The notes under the pieces were generated by a model. The model did no database searches and was not told where the DNA came from. It saw only the letters and a list, made by a program, of their open reading frames with translations. Shown one piece after another: positions 36,544-45,411 of a DNA stretch of 64,000 nucleotides. Within the stretch, counting starts at the first letter, position 1. The number at the start of each line of letters is the position of its first letter. The stretch lies in assembly GCF_025567095.1 (NCBI RefSeq), contig NZ_JAOQJH010000009.1. One strand, given 5' to 3'. The DNA is from Anthropogastromicrobium aceti. GTDB lineage: Bacteria > Bacillota > Clostridia > Lachnospirales > Lachnospiraceae. The translations under genes were made by a program, and so were the position numbers.

Positions 36544-37181
36544 TGCCTGCCTTTCATCAGTGTCATTCCATATTTTTTCAAATCAATTTTTCCATCTTCA
36601 CTCATCACGCCTTCCGCTGCCAGACGTGATGCCTGAACACCTGGGCCGCCAAACACAAATTCACCTGCCAACTCACCTTTTGAATTGACAACACGATGAC
36701 ACGGTATGGTAGATGGATCTGGATTTTTGTGGAGTGCATTTCCAACGGCTCTTGCCATACGCGGATTTCCTGCCATTTGGGCAACCTGTCCGTATGTCGC
36801 CACCTTGCCTTTGGGAATCTTCTTTACAGCCTCGTAGATACGCTTTGTCGGGCTGTCTGTCACCATACGGTAGCTCTCGTCAATCATATTTTTAATGGCA
36901 TCATCTGGCACTGTTCCATCTAAAATAATAGTACTCCAATGCTCCTTATTCAAATGATATCCTGCTGTTACGGACGCAAAGGCAGACCTCCAGTAGTCAC
37001 GCCACTCGGGGTCTGCCTTTACATTTAAATTTATATAGCCATCTTTCTCATAAGTCCACAAGAAAACCTTTTTGCTGCTCTTAATCCGCACTAACTGCCA
37101 ATTAGGATCATGAAACGGTGCATCCTGACAAGTATCTGGATAAGACAGGCCAAACGCCAAAGCATCTTCTCTCGTTGTCAT
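36540..37181 (-). CDS. fusion of MmcQ/YjbR domain with O6-alkylguanine-DNA alkyltransferase domain
   Basis: 213 residues. The N-terminal part (about 1-115) is MmcQ/YjbR type (DALAFGLSYPDTCQDAPF, SKKVFLWTYEKDGYINL). The C-terminal part (about 122-205) is a methylguanine methyltransferase domain with IPKGKVATYGQVA, GNPRMARAVGNALHKNP and the active-site PCHRVV. The acceptor Cys is present, so it is a likely true repair enzyme and not an alkyltransferase-like protein. The ATG at 37181 has GGAG ahead; an earlier in-frame ATG at 37259 overlaps the gene before. It lies in the glycosidase operon, which is odd. Confidence 0.85.
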   Translation of the reverse strand: MTTREDALAFGLSYPDTCQDAPFHDPNWQLVRIKSSKKVFLWTYEKDGYINLNVKADPEWRDYWRSAFASVTAGYHLNKEHWSTIILDGTVPDDAIKNMIDESYRMVTDSPTKRIYEAVKKIPKGKVATYGQVAQMAGNPRMARAVGNALHKNPDPSTIPCHRVVNSKGELAGEFVFGGPGVQASRLAAEGVMSEDGKIDLKKYGMTLMKGRQ

Positions 37182-37248
37182 ATTCTTCACTCCAATCTTT
37201 CGCAAATTAAATCGCTTTGCTATTATTGGAATGATAACACACTTATGT

Positions 37249-39189
37249 TTACAAATCAAGCGCCCACTTCACTGCATAATACAATGCCCAATCTTGATCA
37301 TTTGCCCATGGATCATAGTAATGTGCCTTTTTGCCATTTACTGTATCTGGATAGACCATCGCGCAGGATGCCATGCCATCTATAAAGAACAGATTCAGAC
37401 AACCTCGAAGTGAAGCCTTTGCCTTATGCTCATATGATTTGTCTCCCGTAATCTGTGCGTAACTTGCAAATACATCACCGCTGAGTGTACTCCAATAATG
37501 TGGAAACGTATCGCCATAGCACTCATATTTTCCAAACCAATAACCGTCCCAATGACGAATCGCATTCTCAAACAAGTGATAATCGGCCTGTTTTCCATTA
37601 AACAGCTCCAAAAGTTTTAATTGTTTTCTTGCTTCTTCAAGATATTTTTGCTCCCCGCTTATCTGGTAGGCCTGCAGCAGACAGCTTACCGCTGGTGCAA
37701 CAATGCTCTGCTCATATTTTACCTCTGAAGTTGGATAATTGACGCTAGTCTGCGTAAGCTGATCAGCATGATTTAAAAATGCTTGTGTAAATGCTTCTGA
37801 CTGTGCTTCAAATCCCGCCTCGTCAAGAAGTGTCTTTAATTCATACGCTTCAATTCCAATGGCATAGAAATGTTCACCACCTGAGCGATAATATCCCATC
37901 ATTGTCTTATAGGCATTTAGCAGATAACGCACGTCCTTCTTTAAACGATACAATGCAATCTGGAAATTTGCCACCCACGGATAATTATAGAGACGATGCC
38001 AGTCATTATTTCGATTGATATCGTTATATACCACACCAGTATTCTCATCATACAATTCGCGATATACATATCTTTCGTACGCATTCAAGCTTTCCATACA
38101 CTTCGCATCTTCAGGATGACGCTTAAGATATTGTGCCATTATTATGCCCATTGCCAAACGCTCACGTCCTCCATTATGATCAGCTTTGTGACTATAATAA
38201 AGTGCATCCTCCTCGCTGTCATATATCAGATACGCACCGTCTAATGCACTGCCTTCTTTTTTATACTGCTGCTTTGTTGCAAGGAATTGACTTCTGCGCG
38301 TCAAAAGTATATCTACTGATGCACTGCAGTAAAAGAGAGCATGCGTATGCTTTTCTCCTGACCAAATATCAAAGCGATACTCTCCTTCTTTTTCTGCTGG
38401 ATACTGATACCAGACAGAATAAGCAGGTTGTGAATATTTATCATTCGTCTCATCAATGCGAACATGTTTAATTTCTTTTTCATTGAATTTTACAAAAAGC
38501 TTCTGCGCCATTTCTTTATTTTTTGTCTGGACACAAAATTCAAAGTTTTCTCCCTGAATGCATGTCATCTGCTCTGCCTTCACAAGCAAGAATTCATCCT
38601 CATTTAAAAGTCTGTTGTAAAAATCATCCTTGCCCTGATGCCAAAAAAGCTTCCAACGAATCTCCTTCTTCTCACCTGGCTCAAATACACCAAGTTTTGG
38701 ATAAAAGAGAAAATCACCGCGATCTTCGCTTCTAGCTGAAAAATCACGTTCCACACCATAGCCTATGATGCTTCCCTTTGTTAATACAAGTCCCAGATGT
38801 GGCGCTCTTCCTCCCTGGCGAAGTGCCATCACATAAGTAGCATTTTCGCCGATAAACAGATGTGCATTACAGCGCTTCTCAAGACCAACCTCTGCCTTTT
38901 CATAGCTGTCATTAAATGGCACATAGATATATGCATCCTTCTCCTTGATAAAAAGAGGTTCCCCTGATACATTTTCAAATGTGTAGCATTCCTCTAATTC
39001 TCCATTTTCCAAAACAGACAATGTTCTTGTCACATTCAATCCCATTGGAACTTTTACACTTCCCCAGCACTTTTCACCTTCAACCCAGTTCATCTGCGAT
39101 GGGTCATCCTTATGGCTTAAAAACCATAAGCCTCGCTCATCATTTCCAATAATCGATTCACCTACACATCCAACTGTTGGCATATTCAT
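37249..39189 (-). CDS. six-hairpin (alpha/alpha-barrel) glycosidase or polysaccharide lyase, possibly PL27-like
   Basis: 646 residues, no signal peptide. The first 310 or so form beta-rich modules; the rest is an alpha/alpha toroid with repeated helical pairs (RERLAMGIIMAQYLKRH, NNDWHRLYNYPWVANFQIALY, YWSTLSGDVFASYAQITGDKSYE). Conserved aromatic and acid residues cluster in DWHRLYNYPW and HYWSTLSGD. The layout recalls enzymes that cleave L-rhamnose-alpha-1,4-glucuronate (PL27) from arabinogalactan, but this is an inference from neighbours and architecture. Between GH2 and the MGMT-fusion gene, 35 bases after GH2. Confidence 0.55.
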   Translation of the reverse strand: MNMPTVGCVGESIIGNDERGLWFLSHKDDPSQMNWVEGEKCWGSVKVPMGLNVTRTLSVLENGELEECYTFENVSGEPLFIKEKDAYIYVPFNDSYEKAEVGLEKRCNAHLFIGENATYVMALRQGGRAPHLGLVLTKGSIIGYGVERDFSARSEDRGDFLFYPKLGVFEPGEKKEIRWKLFWHQGKDDFYNRLLNEDEFLLVKAEQMTCIQGENFEFCVQTKNKEMAQKLFVKFNEKEIKHVRIDETNDKYSQPAYSVWYQYPAEKEGEYRFDIWSGEKHTHALFYCSASVDILLTRRSQFLATKQQYKKEGSALDGAYLIYDSEEDALYYSHKADHNGGRERLAMGIIMAQYLKRHPEDAKCMESLNAYERYVYRELYDENTGVVYNDINRNNDWHRLYNYPWVANFQIALYRLKKDVRYLLNAYKTMMGYYRSGGEHFYAIGIEAYELKTLLDEAGFEAQSEAFTQAFLNHADQLTQTSVNYPTSEVKYEQSIVAPAVSCLLQAYQISGEQKYLEEARKQLKLLELFNGKQADYHLFENAIRHWDGYWFGKYECYGDTFPHYWSTLSGDVFASYAQITGDKSYEHKAKASLRGCLNLFFIDGMASCAMVYPDTVNGKKAHYYDPWANDQDWALYYAVKWALDL

Positions 39190-39224
39190 TTTGTCTCTCC
39201 TCCATTCTCATCTTCTTACTTTTA

Positions 39225-41690
39225 TTATTTCTCGCACACTTCAATGATGGTCTGTGCCTGACGCAGTCCATCTCCGAACGCATGCACACTTACTCTTCCT
39301 GGCTTGCAATAAAGTTCAAGCATTACGCTTGCACAGCCATGATACAAATGAACGCTATTCTCCTGATATGGCTCATTGCTGCAAATATCGCCATTATCAA
39401 CACCAACTATCTTCGCTGCTCCCTCTACTGCAAAGTGAACCTTGCCGCTCTCACGGAAACACGAATTGCCATTTTCATCAACAGCACGAACTGTCAGCAA
39501 TAAGTGCTGTTTCTTCTCTGGTATACCCAAATTTACCATACTTACGCATTCCTTATGATCACACTCCTGGTCAAATGCCAGTGCAACTGCCATACCCGGT
39601 GTCACCACTTCATGGCGGCAAACTTCCTTACCGTCTTTATAACCAATAGCTGTTACATTTCCCGGTTGCCATGGCAAAAATCCTGTAATGATACTGTTTT
39701 TGCACTCAGATGGGCGCGGAATGAAAAACTGCTTTCCATTCAAGAACAAATGAACCTCATCACAATTTGACGCAATCATATACGGAATCAACGTCTTTCT
39801 GAATTGTGGGAAATGCCAATGATCTGCATAGATTGGACTGTCCCAATGCTCCTTTACTCCTTCATCGTCAAGGGAGTAATCCATAACAGAAAAATGAACA
39901 ACAGGTTCTTCACTCCAGATGCTCTTTAACATATAAGCAACTGGACGATACTCATTGTTTGTGCGAATCGGTGCACCACTCCAACCCTTTGCAGGATACC
40001 CCATAGACTCGCCAAGATAATCATATCCTGTCCAGATAAAGCTTCCTATACAATAATCGTACTCAAAAGGAATTGCTGACGGAATCTGTTCTGTAAAGTT
40101 TTGCATTTGATCATAATGACCGCAAAAATATTCATATACCTCGGTTCCTAAAATCAACTTATTTGGAATCTGTTCATGAATCAGCTCATACCACTGCTCC
40201 TGATAATTACATGAAATGATATCGACAATTTCTGCGATCTTTGCAATGCGGCTGACACGCTCCTTAGCATCGTAAATCTCTGTGTCGCTGACTTCGTCAA
40301 CAAACTGCTGAATATCTTTGATCTTACTCAAATCAACATTGCTCTCCCGCTTAAAATGAGGATTCATTGCATATGTGATTGGACGCGATGAGTCGAGGCT
40401 GCGAACCTTATCGGACAGCTGTTTTAAAATCGCAAGCATAGAATCCTGTCCCTGATTTTCAACTTCATTTCCAACACCCCATATCACGATGCAGGCGCGG
40501 TTACGGTCACGCTTTACCATTGCTTCAACATCTGATTCCCAGTTTTTGTCAAAGTAGCGTCCATACAGTCCGCCCTTCCATTTATCAAAACATTCCTCAT
40601 ATACATAAAAGCCCATCTCATCGCACAGATCAAGAAATTCCTCTGAGTAGGTGTGATGTGCTGCACGTATTGCATTGCAGCCAAGCTTCTTTAAATGAGT
40701 AAGACGCTCCCTCCAAATTTCTTTTGTCACAGCTGTTCCAAGGCAGCCTGCCTCTTGATGAAGACATACACCCTTTAACTTAGTCGAAACACCATTTACA
40801 AGTAGTCCTTTCTTTGTATCAAATATCACCTCTCTAAGACCTATTACAAGTGATACACTATCGCTTTCTGTAGAAACAGTCAAACGATAAAGATTCGGAT
40901 TTTCTGCTGACCAAAGCTTTGCATCTTTAATATAGAAGGTAAGCATTCCATTCGCTCCCTCTGCAATGAAAACTGATTGTTTTGAGTCTTGTGTAATTGG
41001 ACACATAATTCCCTGAACAGCACTGCTCTGTCCAGTCTCGACCTGAATGGCGGCAGTGAATTTTGCAGCACTCTCTGTTTCTTTTGAATCCTTTGCACAT
41101 TCTGTTTCTGCGATTTTTTCTATTTTGCTATGTACTTGAATATTCCACAAATCAAGATGATTTTCTGGAACAATATGAAGTGTCACGTCGCGGTAAATTC
41201 CGCATCCGCTGTACCAGCGGTCTGCCGGTGAAACAGAATTATCCACACGCATCAACAGCTCATTGTCACCACTCTGCACAGCATCTGTAATATCCATCTT
41301 AAATGAACTGTAGCCATATTTGTGACTGCCAATTTTCATACCATTTACCCAAAGCACTGCATTTTCATACACACCGCCAAAATAAAGAAGATAACGTTTA
41401 CCTTTCTTCTTTTCCTCAATATTCAGATTCTTCTTATACCAGCCAATTCCCCAGCGGTCACGAAAGCCCTGTGACATTCCATCTTCCATTACTTTATTAA
41501 ATGGCCTGCTTACTGCCCAGTCATGTGGAAGGTCAACTTCTGCAAATTGCAGGTTTTCCAACTCTGTGCGAACATCTTCCCCTGACTGTTTTCTTTGTAA
41601 TTCTTTTTTCTTTGCTGTCTTTGCATCAATTGGTATGCATGGCAAAAGTGCAAACTGCCATCCACGATTGATTAGCTTTTCTTCTCTCAT
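39225..41690 (-). CDS. GH2 family glycosidase (beta-galactosidase/glucuronidase type)
   Basis: 821 residues. N-terminal jelly-roll (ADRWYSGCGIYRDVTL), immunoglobulin-like domain, then a TIM barrel with LKGVCLHQEAG, acid/base Glu409 in WGVGNEVEN and nucleophile Glu517 in LGTEVYEYF. A C-terminal DUF4982-like domain follows. No signal peptide. Substrate cannot be decided from sequence: beta-galactoside or beta-glucuronide are both possible. First gene of the operon that ends with GH3, controlled by the promoter region with a 27-bp palindrome. Confidence 0.9.
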   Translation of the reverse strand: MREEKLINRGWQFALLPCIPIDAKTAKKKELQRKQSGEDVRTELENLQFAEVDLPHDWAVSRPFNKVMEDGMSQGFRDRWGIGWYKKNLNIEEKKKGKRYLLYFGGVYENAVLWVNGMKIGSHKYGYSSFKMDITDAVQSGDNELLMRVDNSVSPADRWYSGCGIYRDVTLHIVPENHLDLWNIQVHSKIEKIAETECAKDSKETESAAKFTAAIQVETGQSSAVQGIMCPITQDSKQSVFIAEGANGMLTFYIKDAKLWSAENPNLYRLTVSTESDSVSLVIGLREVIFDTKKGLLVNGVSTKLKGVCLHQEAGCLGTAVTKEIWRERLTHLKKLGCNAIRAAHHTYSEEFLDLCDEMGFYVYEECFDKWKGGLYGRYFDKNWESDVEAMVKRDRNRACIVIWGVGNEVENQGQDSMLAILKQLSDKVRSLDSSRPITYAMNPHFKRESNVDLSKIKDIQQFVDEVSDTEIYDAKERVSRIAKIAEIVDIISCNYQEQWYELIHEQIPNKLILGTEVYEYFCGHYDQMQNFTEQIPSAIPFEYDYCIGSFIWTGYDYLGESMGYPAKGWSGAPIRTNNEYRPVAYMLKSIWSEEPVVHFSVMDYSLDDEGVKEHWDSPIYADHWHFPQFRKTLIPYMIASNCDEVHLFLNGKQFFIPRPSECKNSIITGFLPWQPGNVTAIGYKDGKEVCRHEVVTPGMAVALAFDQECDHKECVSMVNLGIPEKKQHLLLTVRAVDENGNSCFRESGKVHFAVEGAAKIVGVDNGDICSNEPYQENSVHLYHGCASVMLELYCKPGRVSVHAFGDGLRQAQTIIEVCEK

Positions 41691-41736
41691 TATCCTTCAT
41701 CTTCCCTTCTGTTTTTAATTTTTGCTAGCATCATTA

Positions 41737-41763
41737 TATAGGAATTTTTATAATATTTCTATA
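41737..41763 (-). promoter_or_regulatory. promoter region of the GH2 operon with 27-bp imperfect palindrome
   Basis: The half-sites TATAGGAAT and ATTTCTATA (8 of 9 inverted) lie around TTTTATAAT. On the minus strand the end of the palindrome overlaps TATAAT (-10). The matching -35 is poor, which fits an activator- or repressor-controlled sugar operon. Confidence 0.5.
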
Positions 41764-41814
41764 GCCTAAAATTTTGATATTGTGCACTTTTGACTATTTT
41801 TTCTTATATGCAAA

Positions 41815-41855
41815 AATAGGTGCACAGCCAGATTTTTTCTGACTATACACCTATT
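41815..41855 (-). terminator. terminator after GH43
   Basis: AATAGGTG with CACCTATT, plus an inner CAG/CTG stem, followed by TTTTT on the minus strand; 26 bases past the GH43 stop. It separates GH43 from the GH2 operon. Confidence 0.8.
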
Positions 41856-41880
41856 AAACAATTTTATTTATTTTTGATTT

Positions 41881-42786
41881 TTACTCAAACTCCGCAGTAT
41901 CCTGATAAATCATTTCAAGTCCATCTTCTGTTTCCTTTAATGGATAAACAACATAGCCAGACTCAAAATATTTGTCACCGTCACCGCCCCAGCGGTCTCC
42001 TACATACAGAAGCTTTCCGTTTACATTTAAAAGGAATGCGGACTGACTGTCATATGTTGTCTCGTCACCGATCTCCTTTAATGAACTCCAGCGTCCCTCG
42101 ATTGAATCAGCCCATGCATATTTGCCCTGATTTGGCGCCCATCCGGTACAGAAAGATGAAATCATATAATAATGATATTTTCCCTTAATTACAGCTGGTG
42201 CCTCACGATACTCGCCCTGCCACAAACTATGAACAAGACAATCTACATTCATATAATCATCTGATAAACGATACACATGAAGATCGGCATTATCTCTCGA
42301 TGCAGAAATAAAATATGCAGTTCCATCCTCTTCCTGATAAAGTGTGCAGTCTCTTGACATATAACCATATGGATTGAAATGACCATGATAAGTAAAATCA
42401 CCATCTGGTGTATCACATGTTGCAATAGCAACTGCTGCATCAAGATAATTTTTTCCATTTTCAAAATGAGCCCACATAACAAATTTGTTTGTCTTCTTAT
42501 TATATAGTACCTTTGGACGCTCCAGATTTACCTTTTTTCCATCCTCGTTGATCAGCTTTAGCGTAGTACGCACGCGATAGCCTTCCATCTTCGAATTTGT
42601 CGTCAGAATATGATTTCTAAACTCCCAATCTGTCAAATTCTGTGAGCAATAGCAGCTAACATAGAAATTATTTCTTCTATCCTCACCGTACCAATAATAA
42701 TAGCCCTCATGGAAAATCATATATCCTCCATGTGCGTGAAGCGGATTTCCCTGTGTATCCTTCCATACAATTCCATTCTTTAACAT
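41881..42786 (-). CDS. GH43 family, exo-beta-1,3-galactanase-like (subfamily 24 type)
   Basis: 301 residues, five-bladed propeller. The features AHGGYMIFHEGYYYWYGED, ERPKVLYNKKTNKFVMW, SRDCTLYQEEDG and EAPAVIKGKYHYYMIS match the pattern of exo-beta-1,3-galactanases, which cut galactose from the backbone of type II arabinogalactan. No signal peptide or carbohydrate-binding module. The gene lies directly after an aminopeptidase and is likely co-transcribed with it. Confidence 0.78.
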   Translation of the reverse strand: MLKNGIVWKDTQGNPLHAHGGYMIFHEGYYYWYGEDRRNNFYVSCYCSQNLTDWEFRNHILTTNSKMEGYRVRTTLKLINEDGKKVNLERPKVLYNKKTNKFVMWAHFENGKNYLDAAVAIATCDTPDGDFTYHGHFNPYGYMSRDCTLYQEEDGTAYFISASRDNADLHVYRLSDDYMNVDCLVHSLWQGEYREAPAVIKGKYHYYMISSFCTGWAPNQGKYAWADSIEGRWSSLKEIGDETTYDSQSAFLLNVNGKLLYVGDRWGGDGDKYFESGYVVYPLKETEDGLEMIYQDTAEFE

Positions 42787-42816
42787 CTTTTTCCCCTCTT
42801 TCCTCTTAATTATAAA

Positions 42817-44052
42817 TTAGAATACAAAATTTCCGTGATCAAATACAGTTACTGTACTTCCATCCTGGCAAATACCTTCGATATGCATCTGTCTTGATCC
42901 AAACATGAAATCTACATGAGTCATAGATTTATTTGCACCTGCTGCAGCTAATTCCTCATCTGTCATCTCAGTTCCACCCTTTACATTCATAGGATAAGCA
43001 TCCCCTAATGCCAGATGACAAGATGCATTCTCATCAAATAAGGTATTGTAGAATAAAATTCCAGTATTTTTGATTGGAGAGTCATAGCTGATCAATGCAA
43101 CCTCGCCTAAATAGCAGCTTCCTTCATCAAATTCAACAAGACTCTTTAATACATCCTGTTCCTTCTTTGCACCGTAATTAATAACCTTGCCATCCTTAAA
43201 CTCCAGCCAAAAATCTTCAATTAATTTTCCCTGATAGCTAAGAGGCATTGATGCATATACCTTTCCATTTACGCCTGTCTTAAGCGGCATACAGAAGTTT
43301 TCCTCAGTCGGCATATTCGGGTTGAATAACACACCCTTTGTGGAATACTCACAGCCGCCGCCCCAGATATGATTTTTAACAAGCTCTACTGTCAAATCAG
43401 TTCCAAGCTCATTTGTAAAATGAAGTGCCTTGAAATTATAATCATTTAACATCTTTGAATGACCAAGAATCTCTGCATTATGTTTATTCCACTCTTCTAC
43501 TGGATCATTCTCCTCATTTACACGCACACTCATTAAAATAGCATCCATGAGTGCTTCAACTGCTTCGTCTTCTTTTTTGTCTGGAAATACCTTATTAGCC
43601 CAACCTGCAGATGGCAACGCCACGATACTCCACTGACCGTCATTGTTCATCGTGTATTTCTTTAACGGTGCATTCTTTTTGCTATATGCAGCCTGAACTC
43701 GCTGAATCTTAGTTGGATCAATATCCTTCATTAGCCCAGGCGTATCAGAAATGACATGAAGATAGCAGCATCCTTTTTTATGCTCCCAATCTGTCATATC
43801 GTACTTCCACTGTGGAGTCTCCTCTAACGTCTCTGTGCTTGCATACTGATAATTCATCAGATTATCCTGCTCATCATGCCAGTTTATTTTAACATATCCG
43901 GCACCAGCCTCATATGCTGCCTTTACACACATTCTTACAAACTCATAATCAGTTACGGATGCACTGATTACAAGCATCTGTCCTGGCTGAACATTTACGC
44001 CGCTCACTACTGCCAGCTTTGCGTACTTTTCCATTACTGCCTTACTAGCCAT
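42817..44052 (-). CDS. M29 family aminopeptidase
   Basis: 411 residues, AmpS/PepS-like metallo-aminopeptidase. ENASCHLALGDAYP and MTHVDFMFGS carry the His and His/Asp zinc ligands near the C-terminus; a Glu ligand region precedes in EEGTCYLGEVAL-type sequence (FDEGSCYLGEVALI). Cytoplasmic peptide turnover. Start ATG has GGAGG ahead. It heads the GH43 transcript, though there is no obvious shared role. Confidence 0.92.
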   Translation of the reverse strand: MASKAVMEKYAKLAVVSGVNVQPGQMLVISASVTDYEFVRMCVKAAYEAGAGYVKINWHDEQDNLMNYQYASTETLEETPQWKYDMTDWEHKKGCCYLHVISDTPGLMKDIDPTKIQRVQAAYSKKNAPLKKYTMNNDGQWSIVALPSAGWANKVFPDKKEDEAVEALMDAILMSVRVNEENDPVEEWNKHNAEILGHSKMLNDYNFKALHFTNELGTDLTVELVKNHIWGGGCEYSTKGVLFNPNMPTEENFCMPLKTGVNGKVYASMPLSYQGKLIEDFWLEFKDGKVINYGAKKEQDVLKSLVEFDEGSCYLGEVALISYDSPIKNTGILFYNTLFDENASCHLALGDAYPMNVKGGTEMTDEELAAAGANKSMTHVDFMFGSRQMHIEGICQDGSTVTVFDHGNFVF

Positions 44053-44171
44053 TTTTTCTAACCTCCCTATTTTGCCTCGTAAAGAGACATTCGCAATCCA
44101 TTTTCAGTATACCAGATATAGAAAGAATTTGGAAGATTACAGAAAAATTTTGGAGGAAATTTGTAAACTAT

Positions 44172-44537
44172 GTTACAGTTCATGGATAAGCCAATATTGC
44201 GGCAAAGTCCTAAGGTGAATGGATTTCACGAGCCGGACACTTGAAGCAGGTCTTTCAAAGTAATGTATAATAAGAAAGAACATAAAAGGAGCCTGCTGAG
44301 TTTGAGTTACAGTTTACGCGTCATGCTAGATCTGGACAAATTTCATGCTTGCATAGAAATTTGACAGATCAGCAGGACGAAGTGGACGCCCGTTCATGAA
44401 CAAAACAAAGTTGCGAAGCAACGACGCACGGAACGTGCGGTTTCGCGAATGGGTGTCCAGTGAGCTGTAACGAAACTGGTCCGGCGACGAAACCATTACA
44501 CCGAAGGGCTTTCGTAGCATGACGCATGAACTGTAAC
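44172..44537. repeat. palindromic MITE-like element, copy 2, interrupted (366 bp)
   Basis: Ends GTTACAGTTCATGGAT and CATGAACTGTAAC match copy 1. The left arm and loop follow copy 1 to CCTGCTGAGTTT, then 166 bp of other sequence intervene, and the right arm resumes at GGTCCGGCGACG. Without the insert the element would be about 195 bp. It fills most of the 580-bp gap between the aminopeptidase and SDR genes. Confidence 0.85.
44306..44471. mobile_element. second MITE-like element nested in copy 2 (166 bp)
   Basis: Ends GTTACAGTTTACG and GAGCTGTAAC share the GTTACAG terminus with the host element, but the interior is different. Inside are hairpins: AAATTTCATG/CATAGAAATTT, GTTGCGAAGCAAC, GCACGGAACGTGC, and the outer GGACGCCCGTTC with GAATGGGTGTCC. 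It looks like a different family member that used the same ends. Confidence 0.65.
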
Positions 44538-44568
44538 TAAACTTTCATCATTTTGATAAGAATACGCA

Positions 44569-44599
44569 TTGACTTCAAGTGCCCTTGAAGCAGTATAAT
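44569..44599 (+). promoter_or_regulatory. MerR-type promoter of the SDR gene
   Basis: TTGACT, a 19-base spacer, TATAAT. The spacer contains the perfect dyad CTTCAAG-TGCC-CTTGAAG (44573-44590). A long 19-base spacer with a dyad in it is the classic arrangement for MerR-family activators that untwist the promoter. No merR gene is in the window. Confidence 0.7.
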
Positions 44600-44632
44600 A
44601 AAGATACCAATTATTGAAAGGATGGATTTTTT

Positions 44633-45370
44633 ATGAAAACAATTTCTCCAAAAGTAAAAACTGCACTCGTAACAGGAACGGATCATGGTGTTGGATTTTC
44701 TCTTGCCAAAAAGCTTCTCTCGCGCGGCTATTTTGTAATCGCAGTTCGTGTAGATGAAACAGAAAAGCAAATTGATGCTTTACAATCTTTATATCCCAAT
44801 CAAATGGCAATTGTCTGTGCCGATATCGGAAGTGATGAGAGTGTTTTTAAGGCTTCAAATGATATCAAAAACATGACTGATCACATTGACCTGTTAATCA
44901 ACTGTGCCGGAATCCTTGGTGACATGAACAAAAATCTCGGTGATGATCTTGACTTTGATGAAATAATGCGCGTGATAAATGTAAATGCCATCGGCACGCT
45001 TCGCGTAACTAATGCTCTTTCTTCGCTTGTATTAAACAGTACTGAAAAAACGATTGTAAACATCTCTTCTGAGGCTGGAAGCATTGCCGATTGTGAACGC
45101 ACTGGATGGTTTGGCTATTGTATGTCTAAGGCCGCCAACAACATGCAGTCTGCTCTTGTTCACAATAATATAAGAAAGCTTGGAGGCAAGGTATTTGCGA
45201 TTCATCCAGGTCATGTCGCTACATATATGCGCGGTCATCTTGACACGACTGCAAAGATCACACCAGATGTTTCTGCAGAAGGAATTTTACATGTTGTTTT
45301 GGATATGCCTCATCCAATTAACTCGCGCCCACTTTATCTGGATTACACAGGAAAAGAACTTCCTTGGTAA
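44633..45370 (+). CDS. short-chain dehydrogenase/reductase
   Basis: 245 residues of SDR type: cofactor loop VTGTDHGVGFSLA, NCAGILG, SSEAGSIA with the catalytic Ser, YCMSKAANN with the Tyr/Lys pair. NAD(P)-dependent oxidation or reduction of an unknown small molecule. The ThuA-like gene follows by 41 bases. A MerR-type promoter upstream suggests response to a reactive or toxic compound. Confidence 0.88.
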   Translation: MKTISPKVKTALVTGTDHGVGFSLAKKLLSRGYFVIAVRVDETEKQIDALQSLYPNQMAIVCADIGSDESVFKASNDIKNMTDHIDLLINCAGILGDMNKNLGDDLDFDEIMRVINVNAIGTLRVTNALSSLVLNSTEKTIVNISSEAGSIADCERTGWFGYCMSKAANNMQSALVHNNIRKLGGKVFAIHPGHVATYMRGHLDTTAKITPDVSAEGILHVVLDMPHPINSRPLYLDYTGKELPW

Positions 45371-45411
45371 GGCAAACATTTATTATAATTAACTGAAAGG
45401 ATAACAAACTT

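Noticed and set aside
44326..44520. 64-residue minus-strand frame across the nested element
   Set aside because: It spans the border of two non-coding repeats and has no supported start.
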